A stretch of DNA of 64,000 bases from Balaenoptera acutorostrata (GCF_949987535.1 NW_026645845.1:124001-188000); one strand, 5' to 3'. Shown: positions 51,033-63,348, numbered from the stretch's first letter. Numbers and translations are program-made. Notes: generated by a model not told the origin, from the sequence alone.

Positions 51033-52792
51033 AGAAGTTGTGGTCCTCATGTACAATGGAATATCACTGAGCCATGAAATCAACGTCATAAGGCTACTAG
51101 CAGCACGATGAGTGGATTTAGGTACGACGATTCTAAGTGAAATAAGTCACACAGAAAAAGACACTTATCATAAGATATCACTTATAGAGGGAATGTAAAA
51201 ACCGCTACACTTGAACTGAATTACAAAACAGAACAGAGTCACACGTTCAGAAAACACACTACGGCTGCTGAACGGGAAAGGTGAGGTGGGGTGATGCATA
51301 AAACAAGGGTTTCAAATTAGCTCCGATACCGTTCCATAAACCCAATATGTAATAGACAAGACCTACTCCTTGCTCAGTGAATTGGACTCAACACCCCCTA
51401 TTCACCGCACAAGAATATATCTGAATAGTAAGAATCTTCAAACCTATGTATTGATATCTCTCTGTAAGTGAGTCAAGGGGGTGTAAAGCGGCATAAACAC
51501 AGCCGTGAAAAGCAGCTAAACCCCATTATAAACATAAATTACTTTTCAAAACCCGTGAAACAAAGACAGTGAAAGAGAGAAAAATTCTTACAAAATTCGT
51601 TCAGGGGCTGTGATGCAACCTGGATTGACCATATCTAGACCCACAGCTGACTGAGACATAAGGGTGGACACTCTTGGGGCTGAAAGGTTTGGTGAGGTTG
51701 GGTGAGCCAACGCAGACCCTTTAAAGTAATACTGCATGGTACCCATCCCATGGGTCCCAAATCTCCAGGTTCAAGGGCATCTTCCTACATCGAAAACTTG
51801 CATGAGAAACCCAAAAGATGGTACACCGTGTGATCGGGAAAGGTTTCTAAAACGCACCTCATTTCTCATCTCTTTGTGCTCGGGTTCGCCATTCTAGCCG
51901 CTTTACTAGCCATCTCCCTCCTTGGAGAATCAGCACCTTTAACCTCCTGTTCCGTACAGGTTGCAATTTGTCCTGAGGATGAACGGGAAGAAGGGGAACC
52001 AATGAGAGACTAGCTCTAGGGGTTGGGACTGGCACAGGTCACTCTATTTTCCCATCAGGAAGAAGAATTAACCACAAGCTCAGCCTGCCCCCCAGAACCA
52101 GAAGAGGGCCTGAAGCAATCCTGCACTTTTGCGGCCAGCTCCCAAAAAAGCGACTGGAAAAATGGAGCTCAGGGGCACTGCAATTCACAAACCTGCAGAG
52201 TTATAAATGATAACTCTCGTCCACAAATATATTGAGGGAAGGCAACGAAGAGGCTTTGAAAACAAGGCAGAATTGCAGGAAACAGATTTCAGGAGGTAGA
52301 TTCGAATCGCCTTGAAAGCACATGAAAAGCGGCAAAACGTGGACAATGATGCCCATGGCCGAAAAGGGCGTATGCGTTTTTTCCTGAATATATTCAGGAA
52401 AAAACGCATACGTCCTTTTTGGCCAACCAAGCAACCTGGAAAGGCAAATCAGCGCTCCAAAGAAGTGTCGCTTCCCAGCGGGCTAAAGGGCCATGCGGAA
52501 AAAAGGGTCCAAACCAGAAATGCAGGACCGGCCATGGAGAAATGGGAGCCTTGCTACGCTGATGGGCGGGATGTAAATTGCCAACAGCCACTCTGGAGAA
52601 GTGTACGGTGTGTCCTGAAACATCTAAAAAACACAGCTTGGAGAGCATAGGGCACTTCCACTCATGGGCGTATAAATTGGGAAAACTAAAAATCAGCAAG
52701 ACACAGGCACCCCAAAGTTTAGGGCTGCTCTGTTGACAAGAACCCCCACTTCATTACACCTTAAATATCCTAGGAAAGAGAAAAGTGGATAA
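51033..52792 (+). repeat. Satellite monomer M30, type B / type C chimera
   Basis: 1,760 bp. The 5' half is B (cactgagcc, ctactagc, ataaacataaatt, gctgactgag, tctctttgtg, cattctagcc at about 51890). From gaacgggaagaagggg (about 51981) onward it is C and matches M27 closely (gaaaacaagg, cccatggccg, gaagtgtcgc, gggctaaagg). The palindrome is at 52355-52426 with C-type mismatches. One private change is gggactggcac (52025-52035). Confidence 0.96.
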
Positions 52793-54552
52793 AGAAGTTG
52801 TGGTCCTCATGTATAATGGAATATCCCTCAGCCATGAAATCAACGTCATAAGGCTAGTAGCAGCACGATGAGTGGATTTAGGTACGACGATTCTAAGTTA
52901 AATAAGTCACACAGAAAAACACACTTATCATAAGATATCACTTATAGAGGGGATGTAAAAACCGCTACACTTGAACTGAATTAAAAAACAGAACAGAGTC
53001 ACACGTTCAGAAAACACACTATGGCTGCTGAACGGGAAAGGTGAGGTGGGGTGATGCATAAAACAAGGGTTTCAAATTAGCTCAGATACCGTTCCATAAA
53101 CCCAATATGTAGTAGACAAGACCTACTCCTTGCTCAGTGAACTGGACTCAACACCCCCTATTCACCGCACAAGAATATATCTGACTAGTAAGAATCTTCA
53201 AACCTATGTATTGATATCTCTCTGTAAGTGAGTCAAGGGGGTGTAAAGCGGCCTAAACACAGCCGTGAATAGCATCTAAACCCCATTATAAAAATAAATT
53301 ACTTTTCAAAACCCGTGAAACAAAGACAGTGAAAGAGAGAGAAATTCTTACAAAATTCGTTCAGGGCCTGTGATGCAACCTGGATTGACGATATCTAGAC
53401 CCACAGCTGATTGAGACATAAGGTTGGACACTCTTGGGGCTCAGAAGTTTGGTGAGGTTGCATGAGCCAACACAGACCCTTTAAAGTAATACTGCATGGT
53501 ACCCATCCCATGGGTCCCAAATCTCCAGGTTCAAGGGCATCTTCCTACGTCGAAAACATGCATGAGAAACCCAGAAGATGGTACACCGTGTGATCGGGAA
53601 AGGTTTCTAAAACGCACCTCATTTCTCATCTCCTTTTGCTCGGGTTCGCAATTCCAGCCGGTTTATTAGCCATCTCCCTCCTTGGAGAATCAGCACCTTT
53701 AACCTCCTCTTCCGTACAGGTTGCAATTTATCCTTAGGATGAACGGGAAGAGGGGGAACCAATGAGAGACTAGCTCTAGGGGTTGGGACAGGCACAGGTC
53801 ACTCTATTTTCCCATCAAGAAGAAGAATTAAGCACAAGCTCAGCCTGCCCCCCAGAACCAGAAGAGGGCCTGAAGCAATCCTGCACTTTTGCGGCCAGCT
53901 CCCAAAAAAGCGACTGGAAAAATGGAGCTCAGGGGCACTGCAATTCACAAACCTGCAGAGTTATAAATGATAACTCTCGTCCACAAATATATTGAGGGAA
54001 GGCAACGAAGAGGCTTTGAAAGCAAGGCAGAATTGCAGGAAACAGATTTCAGGAGGTAGATTCGAATCGCCTTGAAAGCACATGAAAAGGGGCAAAACGT
54101 GGACAATGATGCCCTTGGCCGAAAAGTGCATATGCGTTTTTTCCTGAATATATTCAGGAAAAAACGCATACGTCCTTTTTGGCCAACCAAGCAACCTGGA
54201 AAGGCAAATCAGCGCTCCAAAGAAGTCTCGCTTCCCAGCGGGCAAAAGGGCCATGCGGAAAAAAGGGTCCAAACCAGAAATGCAGGACTGGCCATGGAGA
54301 AATGGGAGCCTTGCTACGCTGATGGGTGGGATGTAAATTGCCAACAGCCACTCGGGAGAAGTGTACGGTGTGTCCTGAAACATCTAATAAACACAGCTTG
54401 GAGAGCATAGGGCACTTCCACTCATGGGCGTATAAATTGGGAAAACTAAAAATCAGCAAGACACAGGCACCCCAAAGTTTAGGGCTGCTCTGTTGACAAG
54501 AACCCCCACTTCATTACACCTTAAATATCCTAGGAATGAGAAAAGTGGATAA
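52793..54552 (+). repeat. Satellite monomer M31 (type D), near-identical to M28
   Basis: 1,760 bp. It shares all D markers with M28, including gtataatgg, gaaaaacacac, gtgaatagcatc and tttatccttagg. It differs at aattaaaaaac, gggcctgtg, gacgatatc, ttaagcac and ctaataaac. The palindrome is at 54115-54186 with D-type mismatches. Confidence 0.95.
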
Positions 54553-56312
54553 AGAAGTTTTGGTCCTCATGTACAATGGAATATCATTCAGTCATGAAAT
54601 CAACGTCATAAGGCGAGTAGCAGCACGATGATTGGATTTAGGTACGACGATTCTAAGTTAAATAAGTAACACAGAAAAAGACACTTATCATAAGATATCA
54701 CTTATAGAGGGGATGTAAAAACCGCTACACTTGAACTGAATTACAAAACAGAACAGAGTCACACGTTCAGAAAACACACTATGGCTGCTGAACGGGAAAG
54801 GTGAGGTGGGGTGATGCATAAAACAAGGGTTTCAAATTAGCTCAGATACCGTTCCATAAACCCAATATGTAGTAGACAAGACCTACTCCTTGCTCAGTGA
54901 ACTGGCCTCAAAACCCCTTATTCACCGCACAAGAATATATCTGACTAGTAAGAATCTTCAAACCTATGTATTGATATCTCTCTGTAAGTGAGTCAAGGGG
55001 GTGTAAAGCGGCATAAACACAGCCGTGAAAAGCAGCTAAACCCCATTATAAAAATAAATTACTTTTCAAAACCCGTGAAACAAAGACAGTGAAAGAGAGA
55101 GAAATTCTTACCAAATTCGTTCAGGGGCTGTGATGCAACCTGGATTGACCATATCTAGACCCACAGCTGATTGAGACATAAGGGTGGACACTCTTGGGGC
55201 TCAGAGGTTTGGTGAGGTTGCGTGAGCCAACACAGACCCTTTAAAGTAATACTGCATGGTACCCATCCCATGGCTCCCAAATCTCCAGGTTCAAGGGCAT
55301 CTTCCTACGTCGAAAACATGCATGAGAAACCCAGAAGATGGTACACCGTGTGATCGGGAAAGGTTTCTAAAACGCACCTCATTTCTCATCTCCTTGTGCT
55401 CGGGTTCCCCATTCCAGCCGCTTTACTAGCCATCTCCCTCCTTAGAGAATCAGCACCTTTAACCTCCTGTTCCGTACAGGTTGCAATTTGTCCTGAGGAT
55501 GAACGGGAAGAGGGGGAACCAATGAGAGACTAGCTCTAGGGGTTGGGACAGGCACAGGTCACTCTATTTTCCCATCAGGAAGAAGAATTAACCACAAGCT
55601 CAGCCTGCCCCCTAGAACCAGAAGAGGGCCTGAAGCAATCCTGCACTTTTGCGGCCAGCTCCCCAAAAAGCACCTGGGAAAAAGGAGCTCAGGGGCACTG
55701 CATTTCACAAACCTGCAGAGTTATAAATGATAACTCTCGTCCACAAATATATTGAGGGAAGGCAACGAAGAGGCTTTGAAAGCAAGGCAGAATTGCAGGA
55801 AACAGATTTCAGGAGGTAGATTCGAATCGCCTTGAAAGCACATGAAAAGCGGCAAAACGTGGACAATGATGCCCTTGGCCAAAAAGGGCGTATGCGTTTT
55901 TTCCTAAATATATTCAGGAAAAAACGCATACGCCCTTTTTGGCCAACCAAGCCACCTGGAAAGGCAAATCAGCGCTCCAAAGAAGTCTGGCTTCCCAGCG
56001 GGCAAAAGGGCCATGCGGAAAAAAGTGTCCAAACCAGAAATGCAGGACCGGCCATGGAGAAATGGGAGCCTTGCTACGCTGATGGGCGGGATGTAAATTG
56101 CCAACAGCCACTCTGGAGAAGTGTACGGTGTGTCCTGAAACATCTAAAAAACACAGCTTGGAGAGCATAGGGCACTTCCACTCATGGGAGTATAAATTGG
56201 GAAAATTAAAAATCAGCAAGACACAGGCACCCCAAAGTTTAGGGCTGCTCTGTTGACAAGAACCCCCACTTCATTACACCTTAAATATCCTAGGAAAGAG
56301 AAAAGTGGATAA
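54553..56312 (+). repeat. Satellite monomer M32 (type A)
   Basis: 1,760 bp. It starts as A (gttttggtcc, atcattcagtc, cgatgattgg), carries an H-like ggcctcaaaacccc near 54905 and ttaccaaattc as in M22, then A again (ccccctagaacc, cattt). gcacctgggaaaaagg near 55671 is private. The palindrome (55875-55946) has the cctaaata change. Confidence 0.95.
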
Positions 56313-58071
56313 AGAAGTTGTGGTCCTCATGTACAATGGAATATCACTGAGCCATGAAATCAACGTCATAAGGCTACTAGCAGCACGATGAGTGGATTTA
56401 GGTACGACGATTCTAAGTGAAATAAGTCACACAGAAAAAGACACTTATCATAAGATATCACTTATAGAGGGAATGTAAAAACCGCTACACTTGAACTGAA
56501 TTACAAAACAGAACAGAGTCACACGTTCAGAAAACACACTACGGCTGCTGAACGGGAAAGGTGAGGTGGGGTGATGCATAAAACAAGGGTTTCAAATTAG
56601 CTCAGATACCGTTCCATAAACCCAATATGTAATAGACAAGACCTACTCCTTGCTCAGTGAATTGGACTCAACACCCCCTATTCACCGCACAAGAATATAT
56701 CTGAATAGTAAGAATCTTCAAACCTATGTATTGATATCTCTCTGTAAGTGAGTCAAGGGGGTGTAAAGCGGCATAAACACAGCCGTGAAAAGCAGCTAAA
56801 CCCCATTATAAACATAAATTACTTTTCAAAACCCGTGAAACAAAGACAGTGAAAGAGAGAAAAATTCTTACAAAATTCGTTCAGGGGCTGTGATGCAACC
56901 TGGATTGACCATATCTAGACCCACAGCTGACTGAGACATAAGGGTGGACACTCTTGGGGCTGAAAGGTTTGGTGAGGTTGGGTGAGCCAACGCAGACCCT
57001 TTAAAGTAATACTGCATGGTACCCATCCCATGGGTCCCAAATATCCAGGTTCAAGGGCATCTTCCTACATCGAAAACTTGCATGAGAAACCCAGAAGATG
57101 GTACACCGTGTGATCGGGAAAGGTTTCTAAAACGCACCTCATTTCTCATCTCTTTGTGCTCGGGTTCGCCATTCTAGCCGCTTTACTAGCCATCTCCCTC
57201 CTTGGAGAATCAGCACCTTTAACCTCCTGTTCGGTACAGGTTGAATTTGTCCTGAGGATGAACGTCAAGAGGGGGAACCAATGAGAGACTAGCTCTAGGC
57301 GTTGGGACAGGCACAGGTCACTCTATTTTCCCATCAGGAAGTAGAATTAACGACAAGCTCAGCCTGCCCCCCAGAACCAGAAGAGGGCCTGAAGCAATCC
57401 TGCACTTTTACGGACAACTCCCAAAAAAGCGAGGTGAAAAATGGAGCTCAGGGGCACTGCAATTCACAAACCTGCAGAGTTATAAATGATATCTCTCGTC
57501 CACAAATATATTGAGGGAAGGCAAGGAAGAGGCTTTGAAAGCAAGGCAGAATTGCAGGAAACAGATTTCAGGAGGTAGATTCGAATCGCCTTGAAAGCAC
57601 AAGAAATGCGGCAAAACGTGGACAATGATGCCCTTGGCCAAAACGGGTGTATGCGTTTTTTCCTGAATATATTCAGGAAAAAACGCATACGCCCGTTTTG
57701 TCCAACCAAACAACCTGGAAAGGCAAAACAGGGCTCCAAAGAAGTCTTGCTTCCCAGTGGGCAAAAGGGCCATGCGGAAAAAATTGTCCAAACCAGAAAT
57801 GCAGGACCTGCCATGGAGAAATGGGAGCCTTGCTACGCTGATGGGCGGGATGGAAATTGCCAACAGCCACTCTGGATAAGTGTACGGTGTGTCCTGAAAC
57901 ATCTAAAAAACACAGCTTGGAGAGCATAGGGCACTTCCACTCATGGGCGTATAAATTGGGAAAACTAAAAATCAGCAAGACACAGGCACCCCAAAGTTTA
58001 GGGCTGCTCTGTTGACAAGAACCCCCACTTCATTACACCTTAAATATCCTAGGAAAGAGAAAAGTGGATAA
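56313..58071 (+). repeat. Satellite monomer M33 (type B)
   Basis: 1,759 bp, with the ggttgaatttg deletion shared with M26. It is B throughout. The palindrome (57634-57705) has aaaacggg on the left and cccgtttt on the right, so the arm position that mismatches in M26 is paired again here; gggtgt and ttttgtcc remain unpaired. Confidence 0.95.
57634..57705. repeat. Palindrome copy in M33 (type B, re-paired site)
   Basis: C at 57644 now pairs with G at 57695, restoring the base pair lost in M26. Two other positions remain mismatched (gggtgt on the left; ttttgtcc on the right). Confidence 0.94.
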
Positions 58072-59830
58072 AGAAGTTGTGGTCCTCATGTACAATGGAC
58101 TATCACTCAGCCATGAAATCAACGTCATAAGGCGAGTAGCAGCATGATGAGTGGATTGAGGTACGACGATTCTAAGTGAAATAAGTCACATGGAAAAAGA
58201 CTCTTATCATAAGAAATCACTTATAGAGGGAATGTAAAAACCGCTACACTTGAACTGAATTACAAAACAGAACAGAGTCACACGTTCAAAGAACACACTA
58301 TGGCTGCTGAACGGGAAAGGTGAGGTGGGGTGATGCATAAAACAAGGGTTTCAAATTAACTCAGATACCGTTCCATAAACCCAATATGTAATAGACAAGA
58401 CCTACTCCTTGCTCAGTGAACTGGACTCAACACCCCCTATTCACCGCACAAGAATATATCTGACTAGTAAGAATCTTCAAACCTATGTATTGATATCTCT
58501 CTGTAAGTGAGTCAAGGGGGTGTAAAGCGGCCTAACCACAGCCGTGAAAAGCAGCTAAACCGCATTATAAAAATAAATTACTTTTCAAAACCCGTGAAAC
58601 AAAGACAGTGAAAGAGAGAGAAATTCTTACAAAATTCGTTCAGGGGCTGTGATGCAACCTGGATTGACCATATCTAGACCCACAGCTGATTGAGACATAA
58701 GGGTGGACACTCTTGGGGCTGAGAGGTTTGTTGAGGTTGGGTGAGCCAACGCAGACCCTTTAAAGTAATACTGCATGGTACCCATTCCATGGGTCCCAAA
58801 TCTCCAGGTTCAAGGGCATCTTCCTACATCGAAAACATGCATGAGAAACCCAGAAGATCTACACCGTGTGATCGGGAAAGGTTTCTAAAACGCACCTCAT
58901 TTCTCATCTCCTTGTGCTCGGGTTCGCCATTCCAGCCGCTTTACTAGCCATCTCCCTCCTTGGAGAATCAGCACCTTTAACCTCCTGTTCCGTACAGGTT
59001 GCAATTTGTCCTGAGGATGAACGGGAAGAAGGGGAACCAATGAGAGACTAGCTCTAGGGGTTGGGACAGGCACAGGTCACGCTATTTTCCCATCAGGAAG
59101 AAGAATTAAGCACAAGCTCAGCCTGCCCCCCAGAACCAGAAGAGGGCCTGAAGCAATCCTGCGCTTTTGCGGCCAGCTCCCAAAAAAGCGAGTTGAAAAA
59201 TGGAGCTCAGGGGCCCTGCAATTCACAAACCTGCAGAGTTTTAAATGATACCTCTCGTCCACAAATATATTAAGGGAAGGCAACGAAGAGGCTTTGAAAG
59301 CAAGGCAGAATTGCAGGAAACAGATTTCAGGAGGTAGATTCGAATCGCCTTGAAAGCACATGAAAAGCGGCAAAACGTGGACAATGATGCCCTTGGCCAA
59401 AAAGGGCGTATGCGTTTTTTCCTGAATATATTCAGGAAAAAACGCATACGCCCTTTTTGGCCAACCAAGCAACCTGGAAAGGCAAATCAGCACTCCAAAG
59501 AAGTCTCGCTTCCCAGCGGGAAAAAGGGCCATGCAGAAAAAAGTGTCCAAACCAGAAACGCAGGACCGGCCATGGAGAAATGGGAGCCTTGCTACGCTGA
59601 TGGGTGGGATGTAAATTGCCAACAGCCACTCTGGAGAAGTGTACGGTGTGTTCTGAAACATCTAAAAAACACAGCTTGGAGAGCATAGGGCACTTCCACT
59701 CATGGGCGTATAAATTGGGAAAACTAAAAATCAGCAAGACACAGGCACCCCAAAGTTTAGGGCTGCTCTGTTGACGAGAACCCCCACTTCTTTACACCTT
59801 AAATATCCTAGGAAAGAGAAAAGTGGATAA
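58072..59830 (+). repeat. Satellite monomer M34, type C / type E chimera
   Basis: 1,759 bp. It is C-type to about 59037 (ggactatcactc, gcatgatgag, gattgagg, agaagatctacacc, gaacgggaagaagggg), then E-type from ttaagcac (59106): gcgcttttgc, gagttg, ttaaatgatacc, attaaggg. The palindrome (59393-59464) is perfect. This unit closes the A-B-C-D domain. Confidence 0.95.
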
Positions 59831-61589
59831 AGAAGTTGTGGTCCTCATGTACAATGGAATATCACTCAGCCATGAAATCAACGTCATAAGGCTAGTAGCA
59901 GCACGATGAGTGGATTTAGGTACGACGATTCTAAGTGAAATAAGTCACACAGAAAAAGACACTTATCCTAAGATATCACTTATAGAGGGAATGTAAAAAC
60001 CGCTACACTTGAACTGAATTGCAAAACAGAACAGAGTCACACTTTTTGGAAACACACTATGGCTGCTGAACGGGAAAGGTGAGGTGGGGTGATGCATAAA
60101 ACAAGGGTTTCAAATTAGCTCAGATACCGTTCCATAAACCCAATATGTAAGAGACAAGACCTATTCCATTTTCAGTGAACTGGACTCAACACCCCCTATT
60201 CACCGCACAAGAATATATCTGACTAGTAAGAATCTTCAAACCTATGTATTGATATCTCTCTGTAAGTGAGTCAAGGGGGTGTAAAGCGGCATAAACACAG
60301 CCGTGAAAAGCAGCTAAACCCCATTATAAAAATAAATTACTTTTCAAAACCAGTGAAACAAAGGCAGTGAAAGAGAGAGAAATTCTTACAAAATTCGTTC
60401 AGGGGCTGTGATGCAACCTGGATTGACCATATCTAGACCCACAGCTGATTGAGACATAAGGGTGGACACTCTTGGGGCTGAGAGGTTCGGTGAGCTTGGG
60501 TGAGCCAACGCAGACCCTTTCAAGAAATACTGCATGGTACCCATCCCATGGGTCCCAAATCTCCAGGTTCAAGGGCATCGTCCTACATCGAAAACATGCA
60601 TGAGAAACCCAGAAGATGGTACACCGTGTGATCGGGAAAGGTTTCTGAAACGCACCTCATTTCTCATCTCCTTTGCTCGGGTTCGCCATTCCAGCCGATT
60701 TACTAGCCATCTCCCTCTTTGGAGAATCAGCACCTTTAACCTCCTGTTCCGTACAGGTTGCAATTTGTCCTGAGGATGAAGGGGAAGAGGGGGAACCAAT
60801 GAGAGACTAGCTCTAGGTGTTGGGACAGGCACGGGTCACTCTATTTTCCCATCAGGAAGAAGAATTAAGCACAAGCTCAGCCTGCCCCCCAGAACCAGAA
60901 GAGGGCCTGAAGCAATCCTGCGCTTTTGCGGCCAGCTCCCAAAAAAGCGAGTTGAAAAATGGAGCTCAGGGGCCCTGCAATTCACAAACCTGCAGAGTTT
61001 TAAATGATACCTCTCGTCCACAAATATATTAAGGGAAGGCAACGAAGAGGCTTTGAAAGCAAGGCAGAATTGCAGGAAACAGATTTCAGGAGGTAGATTC
61101 GAATCGCCTTGAAAGCACATGAAAAGCGGCAAAACGTGGACAATGATGCCCTTGGACAAAAAGGGCGTATGCGTTTTTTCCTGAATATATTCAGGAAAAA
61201 ACGCATACGCCCTTTTTGGCCAACCAAGCAACCTGGAAAGGCAAATCAGCACTCCAAAGAAGTCTCGCTTCCCAGCGGGCAAAAGGGCCATGCGGAAAAA
61301 AGTGTCCAAACCAGAAACGCAGGACCGGCCATGGAGAAATGGGAGCCTTGCTACGCTGATGGGTGGGATGTAAATTGCCAACAGCCACTCTGGAGAAGTG
61401 TAAGGTGTGTTCTGAAACATCTAAAAAACACAGCTTGGAGAGCATAGGGCACTTCCACTCATGGGCGTATAAATTGGGAAAACTAAAAATCAGCAAGACA
61501 CAGGCACCCCAAAGTTTAGGGCTGCTCTGTTGACAAGAACCCCCAATTCATTACACCTTAAATATCCTAGGAAAGAGAAAAGTGGATAA
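59831..61589 (+). repeat. Satellite monomer M35 (type F 5' part, type E 3' part)
   Basis: 1,759 bp; one base missing in cctttgctcggg. F markers are atcctaagatatc, gcaaaacag, taagagacaagacctattcc and ccgatttac. E markers from ggtgttggg onward are ttaagcac, gcgcttttgc and attaaggg. The palindrome (61152-61223) has ttggac in place of ttggcc at the left edge. Confidence 0.95.
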
Positions 61590-63348
61590 AGAAGTTGGGG
61601 TCCTCATGTACAATGGAATATCACTCAGCCATGAAATCAACGTCATAAGGCTAGTAGCAGCACGATGAGTGGATTTAGGTACGACGATTCTAAGTGAAAT
61701 AAGTCACACAGAAAAAGACACTTATCCTAAGATATCACTTAGAGAGGGAATGTAAAAACCGCTACACTTGAACTGAATTGCAAAACAGAACAGAGTCACA
61801 CGTTTAGGAAACACACTATGGCTGCTGAACGGGAAAGGTGAGGTGGGGTGATGCATAAAACAACGGTTTCAAATTAGCTCCGATACCGTTCCATAAACCC
61901 AATATGTAAGAGACAAGACCTACTCCTTTTTCAGTGAACTGGACTCAACACCCCCTATTCACCGCACAAGAATATATCTGACTAGTAAGAATCTTCAAAC
62001 CTATGTATTGATATCTCTCTGTAAGTGAGTCAAGGGGGTGTAAAGCGGCATAAACAAAGCCGTGAAAAGCAGCTAAACCCCATTATAAAAATAAATTACT
62101 TTTCAAAACCAGTGAAACAAAGACAGTGAAAGAGAGAGAAATTCTTACAAAATTCGTTCAGGGGCTGTGATGCAACCTGGATTGACCATATCTAGACCCA
62201 CAGCTGATTGAGACATAAGGGTGGACACTCTTGGGGCTGAGAGTTTCGGTGAGGTTGGGTGAGCAAACGCAGACCCTTTCAAGTAATACTGCATGGTACC
62301 CTTCCCATGGGTCCCAAATCTCCAGGTTCAAGGGCATCTTCCTACATCGAAAACATGCATGAGAAACCCAGAAGATGGTACACCGTGTGATCGGGAAAGG
62401 TTTCTGAAACGCACCTCATTTCTCATCTCCTTTGCTCGGGTTCGCCATTCCAGCCGATTAAAAAGCCATCTCCCTCTTTGGAGAATCAGCACCTTTAACC
62501 TCCTGTTCCGTACAGGTTGCAATTTGTCCTGAGGATGAAGGGGAAGAGGGGGAACCAATGAGAGACTAGCTCTAGGTGTTGGGACAGGCATAGGTCACTC
62601 TATTTTCCCATCAGGAAGAAGAAATAACCACAAGCTCAGCCTGCCCCCCAGAACCAGAAGAGGGCCTGAAGCAATCCTGCACTTTTGCGGCCAGCTCCCA
62701 AAAAAGCGACTGGAAAAATGGTGCTCAGGGGCACTGCAATTCACAAACCTGCAGAGTTATAAATGATAACTCTCGTCAACAAATATATTGAGGGAAGGCA
62801 ACGAAGAGGCTTTGAAAGCAAGGCAGAATTGCAGGAAACAGATTTCAGGAGGTAGATTCGAATCGCCTTGAAAGCACATGAAAAGCTGCAAAGCGTGGAC
62901 AATGATGCCCTTGGCCAAAAAGGGCCTATGCGTTTTTTCCTGAATATATTCAGGAAAAAACGCATAGGCCCTTTTTGGCCAACCAAGCAACCTGGAAAGG
63001 CAAATCAGCGCTCCAAAGAAGTCTGGCTTCCCAGCAGGCAAAAGGGCCATGCGGAAAAATGTGTCCAAACCAGAAATGCAGGACCGGCCATGGAGAAATG
63101 GAAGCCTTGCTTCGCTAATGGGCGGGATGTAAATTGCCAACAGCCACTCGGGAGAAGTGTACGGTGTGTTCTGAAACATCTAAAAAACACAGCTTGGAGA
63201 GCATAGGGCACTTCCACTCATGGGCGTATAAACTGGGAAAACTAAAAATCAGCAAGACACAGGCACCCCAAAGTTTAGGGCTGCTCTGTAGACGAGAACC
63301 CCCACTTCTTTACACCTTAAATATCCTAGGAAAGAGAAAAGTGGATAA
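61590..63348 (+). repeat. Satellite monomer M36 (type F), paired change in the palindrome
   Basis: 1,759 bp; one base missing in cctttgctcggg. It starts with gttggggtcc and has cttagagaggg, ccgattaaaaagcc, gaaataacc and atggtgctc as private changes. The palindrome at 62911-62982 is a perfect 72-bp palindrome although both arms differ from the consensus at the mirrored positions 62926 and 62967. Confidence 0.96.
62911..62982. repeat. Palindrome copy in M36 with a mirrored double change
   Basis: The consensus G-C pair at arm position 16 is replaced by C (62926) on the left and G (62967) on the right: gggcctatg against cataggccc. All 36 pairs match. No other copy in the window has this pair. 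Confidence 0.96.

Larger units (their letters stand above)
49273..54552 (+). repeat. Higher-order unit, three monomers (A-B/C-D)
   Basis: 5,280 bp, M29-M31. It is the full unit minus one monomer, with the join inside M30. Confidence 0.83.
31677..59830 (+). repeat. Higher-order repeat domain (A-B-C-D order), M19-M34
   Basis: Monomer types follow the order A, B, B (M19-M21); A, B, C/D (M22-M24); A, B, C, D (M25-M28); A, B/C, D (M29-M31); A, B, C/E (M32-M34). Units of the same type several monomers apart resemble each other more than their neighbours, for example M28 and M31, M25 and M29, and the 3' halves of M27 and M30. That is the definition of a higher-order repeat. The types were assigned from shared variants by eye, not from computed identities. 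Confidence 0.85.
54553..59830 (+). repeat. Last higher-order unit, three monomers (A-B-C/E)
   Basis: 5,278 bp, M32-M34. It changes to E-type sequence inside M34, after which the array returns to E/F monomers. Confidence 0.8.
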
